Shown: positions 36,626 through 46,054, counted from the stretch's first letter. The stretch is DNA of 64,000 nucleotides from Roseospira marina (GCF_014197855.1 NZ_JACIGJ010000003.1:124001-188000), one strand, 5' to 3'. The notes: generated from the sequence alone by a model not told the origin. Numbers and translations: made by a program.

Positions 36626-37654
36626 TCAGCGCACCGCCTGCACGCCGATCGCCAGGCCGTACAGCCCCAGCATGGCCACGCTCTCGAACCCGATGCCGGC
36701 GATGCCGCGACGCTCCCGCACCACCAGGCCCAGAAGCAGGACCGCCGTCATGGCTGCCCCCAACGCGACCCAGAACAGGTCGCCGCCGCCCACCGCGTGG
36801 TACAGCGACCCGTCCCGGTAGGCGATATCCGAGGCGGACAGGAACAACACGTCGAAAATGTTGCCGCCGATGATGCCGCCGATGGCCAGTTGCAGCGCCC
36901 CACGCCGCACCGCCGCCAGCGTCGTGATGAGTTCCGGCAGCGAGGTCGCCACGGCGGTCAACAACGCGCCGATGGCCGTTTCGGAGATCCCCAACTCGTC
37001 GGCCAGCCGACCGCCGGTCTTGGAAATCACCCAGCCCGACACGCCCAGAAGCAGCGCCAACACAAGGAACTGGGCCAGCAGGGGCCAAGGGCCCCCGCCG
37101 CTGTCCGGGCTTTCGTCCGGCGTGTCGTGGCGCGTCTCGCGGGTCGTGACGGGGTGCCACATCGGGTCCTCGCGCACGCGGGCGGTGGTGCGCATGCCCA
37201 ACACATAAACCACCACCAGCACCACGGACACCGGATGCACACCCCAGAGGGTGAAATCCGGCCCGGTCGCGGCCAGCATGGGCAAGGCAAGCATGAACGT
37301 CAGCACCGCCGCCTGCACCACACTGGCAATCTCGGCGGCGGCGTGCTCCATGTTGGCGCGGCGAAACAGCAGATCCGCGATGGCCAAAAACGCCGTCTGC
37401 GCGGCGATGCCCCCGACCGCGTTGGCGAACGCCAGCGAGGGCCGCCCGTCCACCGCCGCCGTCACGGACACCACGACGCCTGACAGCGACGTCGCCAGCC
37501 CGAGCAGGATCCCGCCGATCAACGCCTCCCCCAGACCGGTGCGGTCGCCCAGACGGTCGGCCAGATCGGCCATGCGCACACCAAGCAGCGCGATGAGGAG
37601 GCCAGCGCCCCCGAACAGGCCGAAGGTCACCGGTAACGAGAGGGTGTCGATCAT
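36626..37654 (-). CDS. Sodium/calcium exchanger-family membrane protein
   Basis: This 342-residue protein has ten or so membrane segments in two inverted halves, each with the CaCA alpha repeat: GEALIGGILLGLATSLSGVVVS (about residue 41) and ETAIGALLTAVATSLPELITTLAAVRRG (about 227), followed by GGIIGGNIFDVL. Such proteins exchange Ca2+ or other cations for Na+ or H+. In the first repeat the usual acidic residue of the GT(S)LPE motif is replaced by Gly (TSLSG), so ion selectivity may differ. A hydrophilic loop of about 35 residues separates the halves. Confidence 0.87.
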   Translation of the reverse strand: MIDTLSLPVTFGLFGGAGLLIALLGVRMADLADRLGDRTGLGEALIGGILLGLATSLSGVVVSVTAAVDGRPSLAFANAVGGIAAQTAFLAIADLLFRRANMEHAAAEIASVVQAAVLTFMLALPMLAATGPDFTLWGVHPVSVVLVVVYVLGMRTTARVREDPMWHPVTTRETRHDTPDESPDSGGGPWPLLAQFLVLALLLGVSGWVISKTGGRLADELGISETAIGALLTAVATSLPELITTLAAVRRGALQLAIGGIIGGNIFDVLFLSASDIAYRDGSLYHAVGGGDLFWVALGAAMTAVLLLGLVVRERRGIAGIGFESVAMLGLYGLAIGVQAVR

Positions 37655-37702
37655 GAACGGGGTCTCCCCGTGGGATGGACTGGGTCAGGGGCCGCCGGGC
37701 CT

Positions 37703-37738
37703 CGGTGCGGGGCGGCGGAGACGCGCCGCCCCGCACCG
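37703..37738. terminator. Perfect 15-bp GC-rich hairpin (possible terminator)
   Basis: CGGTGCGGGGCGGCG (37703-37717) pairs perfectly with 37724-37738 around a GAGACG loop. It lies in the 168-bp gap between the OmpA-family gene stop and the exchanger start. No T-tract follows on either strand, so it is an atypical terminator or an RNA-stabilising element for the leftward OmpA-family transcript. Confidence 0.5.
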
Positions 37739-37822
37739 ATCCGGATCCACCACACAGGGACGGGCCTGGACCGATGCGGGGCGCATCGCACGGGATGAAC
37801 CGATGTCAGGACGACGGCGGCC

Positions 37823-38776
37823 TTACCAGAGGTCGGATTCCAGAACCACGTCGCCGGCCGAGGCCATCGCCACCGGATGGTCTGCGGCCTCGCGCCACAC
37901 GGCCTGCACCACCACGCGCCGGTTGCGGGGTTCCCGCACACCATCGCCCGTTTCCACCGCCGGCGCCGTCTCGCCCGCGCCCGCCATGGCGAGCGTATCG
38001 ATCTGGTCGACGCGCAGGCCCATATCCGTCAGGGCCTCGGCCACGGCCACGGCCCGCCGTTCGGAGAGATCCCGGTTGTAGTCCGCCGGCCCCGCCCGGT
38101 CGGCATGCCCGATCACGCGCAGGGACACCGCATCCGGATCATCAAGTTGGGTTTCCAACGCGCGCAGGGCGTCCTGTGCGTCCGACGTCAGGGTTGCCTG
38201 ATCGAACCCGAAGTACACCACCGTCTCGGCGACCACATCGGGCGTCGCACCCGCGTCATAGGCCGCGATCACCGTCATGGCGTCGCGGAACTGGCTGCGG
38301 CAGGCCTGAATATGCGCCGCCTGATGGCCTTCCTGCACCTGCTCCACCCAGCAGTCGTAACTGACCAGGGCGTACGCGGAGGCCTTGGGCGCGATGGCCG
38401 GTCCGTCCGTCTCCAGCACGCGGATCAGGGCGGCGCGCGCCCGTTCAAGGCGGGTCCGCTCAAGGCCCGGCTCGATCCCCTGGTCTTCGACGGTCTCGGG
38501 CGCGATCGGCTCGCCGTGCGCGAGCGCAACCCCCTTTTCGGCGAAATACTCGGCATCATACCAGTCCGCCATCTCATCCGCCTCGAACAGGCTGAACTGC
38601 TTGTAGTACCGGATCGCCTGCTCGCGGAAGGTGGGCGCGTCGGCGGAAATGTCGACGGACCGCATCGCATCCACGGCGCCAAAGCCCCACTGGCTATGAG
38701 CCGGCGACGCCAGACCAAGGCAGACAACAGCGACGCCGGCGGCCACCGGCGTGAGAGACATCGTGTTCAGCGGCAT
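37823..38776 (-). CDS. OmpA-family peptidoglycan-associated protein
   Basis: This 317-residue protein has a signal peptide (PVAAGVAVVCLGLASPAHS, cleavage after about residue 26), a helical middle region with two cysteines, and a C-terminal OmpA domain (about 200-305: VVYFGFDQATLTSDAQ, then VIGHADRAGPADYNRDLSERRAVAV). The aspartate and arginine of the NxxLSxRRA-like motif that grip diaminopimelate are present. It probably tethers the outer membrane or periplasm to peptidoglycan. ATG 38776 has GGAGG seven bases upstream. It is monocistronic in appearance. Confidence 0.86.
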   Translation of the reverse strand: MPLNTMSLTPVAAGVAVVCLGLASPAHSQWGFGAVDAMRSVDISADAPTFREQAIRYYKQFSLFEADEMADWYDAEYFAEKGVALAHGEPIAPETVEDQGIEPGLERTRLERARAALIRVLETDGPAIAPKASAYALVSYDCWVEQVQEGHQAAHIQACRSQFRDAMTVIAAYDAGATPDVVAETVVYFGFDQATLTSDAQDALRALETQLDDPDAVSLRVIGHADRAGPADYNRDLSERRAVAVAEALTDMGLRVDQIDTLAMAGAGETAPAVETGDGVREPRNRRVVVQAVWREAADHPVAMASAGDVVLESDLW

Positions 38777-38966
38777 TGTAGGCCTCCGTTGCGCCAGACT
38801 CGCCGGCAGCCGGACGCGCGCCATGCGCCGCGTCGGCCACCGGGTGAAGGTCGCGAGTGGTGGAGGGAAGTCGGAGCGACATGTCGTGCCAGCATCGTCC
38901 ACCCGAAGGGCATGCTGGCCGACACGTCACGGCGAAGGGACGCGCTGGAGGGAATCCCCCCGCGCC

Positions 38967-39194
38967 TTAGTCGTTGAACTCTTCCTTCAGGAACCCGGCC
39001 GCCGCGCCAGCCGCACCGCCGAGCGCCGCGCCGCCAGCCGCCGAGCCACCCACAATCGCAGCCCCCAGGGCACCGGCACCCGCGCCGATCGCACCGCCGC
39101 TTACGGTGCTCTGCTGCTGGCGATTCATATTCGAGCAGGCTCCCAGGGCCAGCGGCGCCGCGACGGCCAGAGCCAAAGTCGTTCGCATCATCAT
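38967..39194 (-). CDS. Glycine-zipper lipoprotein
   Basis: This 75-residue protein has a lipobox (LALGAC, cysteine about residue 20) after a short hydrophobic signal and then two glycine-zipper stretches (GGAIGAGAGALGAAIVGGSAAGG in pattern), the arrangement of osmotically inducible OsmB-like lipoproteins. Three ATG codons occur in a row (39194, 39191, 39188). An EcfG-type promoter lies about 90 bp upstream (39286-39311), so it is probably induced by general stress. Confidence 0.8.
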   Translation of the reverse strand: MMMRTTLALAVAAPLALGACSNMNRQQQSTVSGGAIGAGAGALGAAIVGGSAAGGAALGGAAGAAAGFLKEEFND

Positions 39195-39285
39195 GGGTGA
39201 ATCTCCATTCCGGTGACTCAGGATGTTGACCGGTGCGAGCCCCGCCACCCCAAAGCCGGATGGCCAGTTCGCATCTTGCGAAACC

Positions 39286-39311
39286 AACGTCGCACCCCGC
39301 GCCGGGGTTCC
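39286..39311 (-). promoter_or_regulatory. EcfG-type promoter for the glycine-zipper lipoprotein
   Basis: On the minus strand GGAAC (39311-39307) and CGTT (39289-39286) are separated by 17 bases, matching the general stress response consensus. It lies between the ecfG stop and the lipoprotein start and points at the latter. Confidence 0.75.
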
Positions 39312-39335
39312 CGAGCGATCACGGAATTCGGAGGC

Positions 39336-39908
39336 TCATCCGGCGCCAAGGCCCACCTGACGGTCAAACTCCGCCATCATCCGACGCTGTTTCGGGCTGC
39401 GGGCAGCCGCGCCGCGCGGTTCGGTGAGGGCGTTCCCATCAAGGTACGCCTTCACATCCCGGCGCCCCCGGGACACACGGCTTTTGATGGTTCCGGGCGC
39501 GCAGCCGACGATCTCTGCCGCCTGCTCGTACTCGAACCCGCAGGCCCCGACGAGCACCATGGCCTCGCGCTGCTCATGCGGCAGATGGGCGAACGCGCGC
39601 TTGAAGTCGTCCAGCTCCAATTGGGCATGCTGACCGCTCGGCTCCCCGAAGGCCAGCATCGCCTCCTCGTCGGACTGCTCGCTTTTGCGCCATTTGCGAC
39701 GGTGTTCCGAGTAGAACGCGTTGCGCAGGATGGTGAACACCCAGCCGCGAAAGTTCGTGCCGGCCTGATAGGCGTCCTTGTTGGCAAGGGCTCGGGTCGC
39801 CGCCTCCTGCGCCAGATCGTCGGCCAGAGCCCGGTCGTTCGTCAGCGAGTGCGCGAAGGCCCGCATGTGCGGCAAGGCCTCGATAAGTTCCTGATTGAAG
39901 GATGACAT
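39336..39908 (-). CDS. ecfG: EcfG-type ECF sigma factor of the general stress response
   Basis: This 190-residue protein has sigma region 2 (RAFAHSLTNDRALADDLAQEAATRAL then NFRGWVFTILRNAFYSEHRR) and region 4 (FAHLPHEQREAMVLVGACGFEYEQAAEIVGCAPGTIKSRVSRGR). This pattern, together with the nepR gene immediately upstream, identifies the alphaproteobacterial stress sigma factor. It directs RNA polymerase to GGAAC/CGTT promoters when NepR is removed by phosphorylated PhyR. It has about 25 residues after region 4, longer than many ECFs. At least five matching promoters surround it. Confidence 0.93.
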   Translation of the reverse strand: MSSFNQELIEALPHMRAFAHSLTNDRALADDLAQEAATRALANKDAYQAGTNFRGWVFTILRNAFYSEHRRKWRKSEQSDEEAMLAFGEPSGQHAQLELDDFKRAFAHLPHEQREAMVLVGACGFEYEQAAEIVGCAPGTIKSRVSRGRRDVKAYLDGNALTEPRGAAARSPKQRRMMAEFDRQVGLGAG

Positions 39909-39998
39909 ACGAGCCTCCTTTTCCTGCTGATCGTCTCGGTCGAACCGGCCGGGCGTGGGGCGGGCGACGGAACGACCAACAGGAAAGGAAAGCGCCGG

Positions 39999-40172
39999 CT
40001 AAGACGTTTCGGCCCCGTTTTCGTCCCTATCGGTCTCCCGCAGCCGCTGCAACAATCCCTGGAAGCTCTCGGGCAGCGGTTCGTTCACCACGTCCCCGTA
40101 CGCCTTCCGCAGATGCACGGCCAACCAGTAGTCGTTCGGTCCGTCCGGATAGAGAGGCCTTTCGGCCCCCAT
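39999..40172 (-). CDS. nepR: NepR anti-sigma factor
   Basis: This 58-residue protein contains the NepR core: two helices around LAVHLRKAYGDVVNEPLPESFQGLLQRLRE. The VVxEPLP turn and following F..LL..L are the parts that bind EcfG and PhyR. ATG 40172 gives the family length; the frame is open to 40280, but the added residues are arginine-rich and unconserved. It lies 90 bp before ecfG in the standard nepR-ecfG order. PhyR, normally divergent and next to nepR, is absent here. Confidence 0.85.
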   Translation of the reverse strand: MGAERPLYPDGPNDYWLAVHLRKAYGDVVNEPLPESFQGLLQRLRETDRDENGAETS

Positions 40173-40442
40173 TCCGGAGCGCGGTGCCGTTTCATTGGCG
40201 GGGCGATCGTCCCTACCCCGCCGGCCCGTCCTGCCGCCACGTGTCGCGTGGAGAGCGCGGGCTTTCAGTACCTGCCACATCGGCTTGCTCCGCCCGTCTG
40301 GCGATGCCAGCGGATCGGGGCCTCGCTCGGTCCGGTGTTCGTCCCGCCCCGCAGAGATGTCTCTTGCCCCGAGCCAACGGCATACGCCGTGGTCCTCTAA
40401 TCATCCTCCCGCGCCATCGTACCGCACGGGGTGTAGGGCGGA

Positions 40443-40468
40443 AACGTCTAGGGGCACCGGCCCGTTCC
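40443..40468 (-). promoter_or_regulatory. EcfG-type promoter towards nepR-ecfG
   Basis: GGAAC (40468-40464) and CGTT (40446-40443) on the minus strand are 17 bases apart. It would make nepR-ecfG autoregulated, as in other alphaproteobacteria, but is unusually far (about 270 bp) from the nepR start. Confidence 0.7.
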
Positions 40469-40576
40469 ATACAGGCGCATTGTCCAACCGACGGGACGTC
40501 ACCCTTGCAACAGATCTGGGATGTTTTCGGTTGGCGTAAACCCCTTCACTCGAAAGAAGGAGACCGCCGCCCTCTC

Positions 40577-40601
40577 GGAACTCGCGGCGGCGATGCGCGT
40601 T
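40577..40601 (+). promoter_or_regulatory. EcfG-type promoter for the psiE-like gene
   Basis: GGAAC (40577-40581) and CGTT (40598-40601) are separated by 16 bases. The predicted start of transcription is about 130 bp before the ATG at 40738. Confidence 0.72.
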
Positions 40602-40737
40602 GCCGTCGTCGACGCCTATTATGGGACCATGCCCAACGCACCCGATTTTGGTCTGTCCGTCGGCACACGCACAAAGCCACCCCTGTCCGCTTGTTCCGGC
40701 CCGGATCGGGCCCCCCATCGAAGGGAGGAGGTCACCC

Positions 40738-41244
40738 ATGACCCCATTGCGCCTGACCCCGACGTCCCTGATCGGGACCGCTGAGCGCATTCTTTTGGGC
40801 CTGGTCGTGCTGATGACGATTGCGGCGGTCGGCCTGGAAATCTGGTCGGTCGTGCAGAGCCGAACCGTGGTCCTGGCGGATATCCTGTTGCTTTTCCTGT
40901 ATGCCGAGGTTCTCAGCATGGTGAAGGTCTATTATGCGCGGGAGCGCGCGGCCTTCCTGTACCCCATCCTGATCGCCATGACGGCGCTGTCCCGGCTGAT
41001 CGTGCTGCAGAGCAAGGAGATGGATCCGCGCACGATTTTTTTCGAGGCCACGGCCATCCTGATCCTGGCCGTCGGATTGGTCCTGATGCGCTCACCCGTC
41101 CTGCGCGGGCTGGTGGATCGAGGCCTCGGCGACCGCCCCACGGGACAACCGACAATGCGCGATGGAGACGCCGAGACCGAAGAAGCCTCCGCGGACGGCA
41201 CGGCCGACATCGATCCGGCGACCGGACCGGTCAAACACAAATGA
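40738..41244 (+). CDS. PsiE-family membrane protein
   Basis: This 168-residue protein has four membrane segments in the PsiE (phosphate-starvation-inducible E) pattern: ERILLGLVVLMTIAAVGLEIW, the DILLLFLYAEVLSMVKVYY segment, FLYPILIAMTALSRLIVL and ATAILILAVGLVLM. The acidic C-terminal tail (about 135-168) is hydrophilic. The biochemical role of PsiE is unknown. A strong ribosome site (GGGAGGAGG) precedes ATG 40738. The EcfG-type promoter upstream places it in the general stress regulon rather than a phosphate regulon. Confidence 0.85.
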   Translation: MTPLRLTPTSLIGTAERILLGLVVLMTIAAVGLEIWSVVQSRTVVLADILLLFLYAEVLSMVKVYYARERAAFLYPILIAMTALSRLIVLQSKEMDPRTIFFEATAILILAVGLVLMRSPVLRGLVDRGLGDRPTGQPTMRDGDAETEEASADGTADIDPATGPVKHK

Positions 41245-41294
41245 TCGGATGGTGGATTGTTATTCCGACAGAGGAACGGTATGCGACGCAGGCG

Positions 41295-42758
<1,464 letters not shown>

Positions 42759-42804
42759 AGGCAGTCGGCTCCGTTGGGGCTCCGATGAGATCGCAGGTGA
42801 CGGT

Positions 42805-43608
42805 CTACGACCGGACGGTCGGACGCAGGCTGTAGACGTGCAGGCCGCCCGGTTGCCCGGTGTCGGTGTGGCGGTTGGTCGTCTCCTCCCAGGCCGATGG
42901 CCCAGAGGCCGGCGCGTGCGTGATGGCGCGGAGCACACGGCCGATGGTGGCGTCGCCATCCGCGCCCAAGGCCAGATCGGTCAGGGACAGGATGCCGACC
43001 AAACCGCCGCCGTCATCCACCACGCACAGGCGGCGCAGCCCCTCGCGGGCCATCAGGTCGGCCGCCTCGGTCAGGGGCGTCGAGTGCGCGCAGGCCACCA
43101 CACGGTTGGTCATGATATCGGCGATGGCATGGGCGCCGGGGTTCAGCCCGGCCGCGACGGCCCGGATCGCGATGTCGCGGTCGGTGACCACGCCAACGGC
43201 AGCATCACCATCAAGCACCACCAGAAGGCCGACATTGTCCTCGCGCATCTGGGTCGCAACCTCGCCGATGCGGTTGTCCGAATGCACGGTGCGGACCGAA
43301 GTGGACATGACCTCGCCAGCCGTGGCGCCGCTCGGGCCGGAGCCCTCGCCGCCGGAGGATGGAGCGTACTGATCGCGCAGCGCCCGGATCGCGTCGCGGA
43401 TCTCGGACAGGGGCGGAGGATTGCCGCCTCCCATGTTCTCCTCTTCCGCCACCATCAGTTCGACGGCGTCGTACTCCCACTGGCGCAGCACGGCGAGCTT
43501 GTCGCGCTCGGACAGCTCGGACCGATTCAGCAGTTCGGCCGGCGCGCAATCGCCCAGCTTGTAACTGAGCAGGGTTGTCGGATGCGTTTGGGCGTCGTGC
43601 GTAGACAT
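42805..43608 (-). CDS. CBS-domain protein
   Basis: This 267-residue protein has an N-terminal region (1-85) rich in charged residues with no recognised fold, then a pair of CBS domains (about 98-220: VMSTSVRTVHSDNRIGEVATQM, then IMTNRVVACAHSTPLTEAADLM), each with the GVVTDRDI/GILSLTDL strand. CBS pairs bind adenosyl ligands such as AMP, ATP or NAD. No catalytic domain is attached. It lies 79 bp downstream of exoD, reading the same way, and is probably co-transcribed from the EcfG promoter in front of exoD. Confidence 0.82.
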   Translation of the reverse strand: MSTHDAQTHPTTLLSYKLGDCAPAELLNRSELSERDKLAVLRQWEYDAVELMVAEEENMGGGNPPPLSEIRDAIRALRDQYAPSSGGEGSGPSGATAGEVMSTSVRTVHSDNRIGEVATQMREDNVGLLVVLDGDAAVGVVTDRDIAIRAVAAGLNPGAHAIADIMTNRVVACAHSTPLTEAADLMAREGLRRLCVVDDGGGLVGILSLTDLALGADGDATIGRVLRAITHAPASGPSAWEETTNRHTDTGQPGGLHVYSLRPTVRS

Positions 43609-43687
43609 TAGACTTATCCCTTCGCTGTCGTGGCGCGTGTCTTTTGGACAGACACGGGGGCCGACGGAGCGCCGTACGCGCACGGCT

Positions 43688-44263
43688 CTACAGGAAAACC
43701 CAGCCGGCAAAGACGAAAGCGGCCACGGCCAGAACCAGCGCCATCAGCATCAGCAGCCCGTCCTCGACCGTCAGCGATAGGCCGAACACGGTGATCGCCA
43801 GAGACGGCGGTCCCGCCCCGCCCGGAATCACGGCCAAGGGGACCATGGTCAGTGCGGTCGCGATGATCGCCAGAATGGCCAGGGCCCGCCATGGCGGGCC
43901 CGTGACAGCGCGCAGGCGTGGCCGGGCCACGACCGCCAGCCGTTGCGCCCAGGGCCGGACACGGTGCACGGCGCGCCGCGCCCGCTCCGCATCGACCGAG
44001 AGGCGCGACAGTCGCGCGGGAATCCAGGGGGGCCCGGACCGGAACAGGGTCTGGGCCAGCAGCAGGGTCAGCACCGTCGCCAAAACGATACCGGCCCCCG
44101 GGATCCAGTTGATCGGGGACAGCATGACCAGCCCGATCGCGAACACCAGAGGCCCGTACGCCCGCCGGCCGACCGCACCCAGCAACGTGTCGACGGTCAC
44201 CGTCTCGCGCTGCTCGGTGCTGCGTTCCAGGGTGTCTAGGACATGTTCGACCGTCTGAGCCAT
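43688..44263 (-). CDS. exoD: ExoD-family membrane protein
   Basis: This 191-residue protein has the ExoD pattern: a cytoplasmic N terminus (TVEHVLDTLERS), GRRAYGPLVFAIGLVMLSPINWIPGAGIVLA, and a C-terminal hydrophobic half with three helices. ExoD was described in rhizobia as needed for exopolysaccharide synthesis and alkaline tolerance; its biochemical role is unknown. The EcfG-type promoter 36 bases upstream is the best positioned of the set in the window. Confidence 0.85.
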   Translation of the reverse strand: MAQTVEHVLDTLERSTEQRETVTVDTLLGAVGRRAYGPLVFAIGLVMLSPINWIPGAGIVLATVLTLLLAQTLFRSGPPWIPARLSRLSVDAERARRAVHRVRPWAQRLAVVARPRLRAVTGPPWRALAILAIIATALTMVPLAVIPGGAGPPSLAITVFGLSLTVEDGLLMLMALVLAVAAFVFAGWVFL

Positions 44264-44298
44264 GCAGCAGGAATCTCCGTCGGAGGGTGTTGCCTGGG

Positions 44299-44323
44299 AA
44301 CGCCGCGCGCTGCGTTTGGTTCC
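44299..44323 (-). promoter_or_regulatory. EcfG-type promoter for exoD
   Basis: GGAAC (44323-44319) and CGTT (44302-44299) on the minus strand are 16 bases apart; the -10 element ends 36 bases before the exoD ATG. It would also serve the CBS-domain gene and possibly fumC. Confidence 0.8.
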
Positions 44324-44405
44324 GAAAAAGACGCGGGGAGCACGCCAGCGGCGCCCCTCCCCTTCGCAACGTCACCGGGGCGACGCGACGCAGCCCGCGA
44401 ACGAA

Positions 44406-44432
44406 ACGGCCGGGGACAGTGTCCCCGGCCGT
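44406..44432 (-). terminator. Hairpin after the hydrophilic stress protein gene
   Basis: A perfect 13-bp stem (ACGGCCGGGGACA at 44406-44418 with 44420-44432) lies 60 bases after the stop of the leftward gene 44493-44768. On that strand it is followed by TTCGTT, a weak T-tract, so it probably ends that transcript. Confidence 0.7.
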
Positions 44433-44492
44433 CCGCTGAAACCGGCGCTGGCCTGTGACCCCGCCAACGCCCGCGCCGGATATCACCCGGGA

Positions 44493-44768
44493 TCAGGCCC
44501 GGTTGTAAGAATCCATCACCCGGTGCAGTTTTTCTCGCGAGGCCTCGTAGCTGCCCCGCAGTTCGTCCGAGGCGGTGGAGCCGGCCGCCTGGAGCTTTTC
44601 CGACTGCTCCTTGAAGTCGGCCCACGCGGTTTCCGCCAATTCCGACTGGGATTCCGTGTCGCTCTTTTCGTCCGACTTCATGCGGTCCCGCATGGCGTTC
44701 CACTTGTCCTTCAAGGTCTGGTAGTCGTCCTGTGCGGCCTGCGCATAGCGATTGTCCGAGGTAGCCAT
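44493..44768 (-). CDS. Small hydrophilic helical stress-type protein
   Basis: This 91-residue protein is strongly hydrophilic (rich in Lys, Glu, Asp, Ser, Gln), lacks cysteine and appears fully helical, with a heptad-like pattern in ETAWADFKEQSEKLQAA and SYEASREKLHRV. It resembles small cyanobacterial-type coiled-coil stress proteins (sll1863-like) or hydrophilin-like proteins, but no family can be named firmly. Two ATG codons are adjacent; 44768 gives better spacing to GGGAGG than 44771. No canonical EcfG promoter was found in front of it, although it sits within the regulon; a 26-bp tandem repeat occupies its upstream region instead. Confidence 0.7.
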   Translation of the reverse strand: MATSDNRYAQAAQDDYQTLKDKWNAMRDRMKSDEKSDTESQSELAETAWADFKEQSEKLQAAGSTASDELRGSYEASREKLHRVMDSYNRA

Positions 44769-44777
44769 CATGACCTC

Positions 44778-44829
44778 CCTTTGGTTCCGACCCTTCGGTC
44801 TGGCCTTTGGTTCCGACCGTTCGGTCTGG
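44778..44829. repeat. Two tandem 26-bp repeats upstream of the hydrophilic protein gene
   Basis: CCTTTGGTTCCGACC followed by [C/G]TTCGGTCTGG occurs at 44778-44803 and 44804-44829 with one mismatch. Each copy has, on the minus strand, a GGAAC half of an EcfG promoter and a small GACC/GGTC inverted repeat. It begins ten bases before the start codon. Confidence 0.85.
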
Positions 44830-44976
44830 TGGGAACGTTGGGGCGCGCCATCCGGACCCAAATCAGGTTGGGACGGACGGCGCGCGGCCAAACGTTCTTA
44901 GCGAGTGTTCTCCGTGTGCGGCCTCACTGGGCCACTTACGTCGTCGTCCGGACTGGATCCGAGGGAACGCTTGGCC

Positions 44977-45156
44977 TCACGGAACCGGGGGACGACGCCC
45001 ACTGATCGCGGAGGCAACCAGAGACAGGGCAAATAGCACCAGGAACACGATGAACAGAATCTGTGCGATGCCAGCCGCAGCCCCGGCGATACCACCGAAT
45101 CCAAGCACACCGGCAATCAGCGCGATGATGAAAAAGGTAATGGTCCACCCAAGCAT
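44977..45156 (-). CDS. DUF1328 (YtjA-like) small membrane protein
   Basis: This 59-residue protein starts [42 protein letters not shown] in pattern and has two membrane helices around a glycine-rich turn, the DUF1328/YtjA layout. The function is unknown; such peptides are often stress-induced. ATG 45156 has an excellent AGGAGG upstream. An EcfG-type promoter lies about 48 bp before the start. Confidence 0.85.
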   Translation of the reverse strand: MLGWTITFFIIALIAGVLGFGGIAGAAAGIAQILFIVFLVLFALSLVASAISGRRPPVP

Positions 45157-45672
45157 GATGACCTCCTGAATTGTCACGGGATGAACTGGGTGTTCGCTGG
45201 ACTAACGCAGGGCCGAAGGGTCCGTTCCATAGGAGATCGCATTCAATGCAGTGCGGCGCATTTTTTCGCGGTGACCGCGACCGCCGTGACGGGCCGAACT
45301 TTCCCCTTCCCCTACGCGGTGTATTGGCCTAACATTTTGATATAGAAATGGGATGAGGGGAGAGTCGATCATCCCCGCCCATGGTTCGCGCTTATCCCGG
45401 CACGCCCGCCAACGGGGACGTTGAACACGGGATTGGATGCGGCAACACGACGCCGAAACAGAACGGCGGCCCCGCCAAACTCGAACGCGCGACCACCCTT
45501 TGTCGCCAAGCTTTGTCGCCAACGTCTGGTAACAGGGGTGCCCGCATGGCGCTTTCTGAGCACCGCCCTATGACGCATGCCGGTGACAGCCGCTGGTAAG
45601 ACACCCCAGGCGAGACGCTTCCTGGCACGTCAGGGGAGCACCTGTCGCCCCCGATGCGAGGGAGTACACACC
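45157..45672. other. Intergenic region with an EcfG promoter
   Basis: This 516-bp gap lies between divergent genes. It holds the EcfG-type promoter of the DUF1328 gene (45204-45228). No ORF here has convincing coding character. It includes a short AT-rich patch (45325-45350) that may hold a promoter for the rightward small membrane protein, for which no GGAAC/CGTT pair was found. Confidence 0.55.
45204..45228 (-). promoter_or_regulatory. EcfG-type promoter for the DUF1328 gene
   Basis: GGAAC (45228-45224) and CGTT (45207-45204) on the minus strand are 16 bases apart, with the -10 element 48 bases before the ATG at 45156. Confidence 0.78.
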
Positions 45673-45915
45673 ATGATCAAGAGCATCGTAACCGGGCTGG
45701 TTATGCTGGTGGCCCTCGTGTTCGCCCTGTACGCCGGCATGGCCTTGATCGGACCGGAGACACCCCCGGCCCAGCAGGCCGCCGAAGACGCCGACGAAGC
45801 GATGGACACGGTCGGCGAGTCTCTCGGTCCCATGGGGGAGCCCCTTGATGCGGCAGCCGACGCCGCCGGCCGGACCGTGGACCGCCTCGGGATGAGCAGA
45901 CCGACGATGTCCTGA
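45673..45915 (+). CDS. Small single-span membrane protein of unknown function
   Basis: This 80-residue protein has one N-terminal membrane helix (IVTGLVMLVALVFALYAGMALIG) and then an acidic, alanine-rich tail (AEDADEAMDTVG, AADAAGRTVDRLG) likely to lie in the periplasm. ATG 45673 follows a GAGGGAGT ribosome site; the frame extends to 45577 without coding character. No family was recognised. It lies at the edge of the stress island, and its small size and composition fit the other members. Confidence 0.65.
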   Translation: MIKSIVTGLVMLVALVFALYAGMALIGPETPPAQQAAEDADEAMDTVGESLGPMGEPLDAAADAAGRTVDRLGMSRPTMS

Positions 45916-46054
45916 ATCGCCTGGACGGCCAGGTTCCGGACACCCGGACACCCGGCCCGCCGGGACCGGCCCGACCTAACGGACACATTCGTAACGGACA
46001 CGTCGCCGGACAGCGCGGTGCGCGACGGTGCGGGGGCCCCTCGTGCAAGAGCCG

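Larger units (their letters stand above)
40173..40737. other. Intergenic region with two opposed EcfG promoters
   Basis: This 565-bp gap separates nepR from the psiE-like gene. No gene could be supported in any frame. It holds an EcfG-type promoter pointing left (40443-40468) and another pointing right (40577-40601). The leftward one would give a leader of about 265 bases before the nepR ATG, long enough for a small RNA or leader peptide, but none was recognised. The position normally taken by phyR is occupied by this non-coding DNA. Confidence 0.6.

Noticed and set aside
40280-40470. Possible longer NepR or a leader peptide in the nepR upstream region
   Set aside because: The open frames here are arginine-rich with no convincing ribosome site or conserved pattern.
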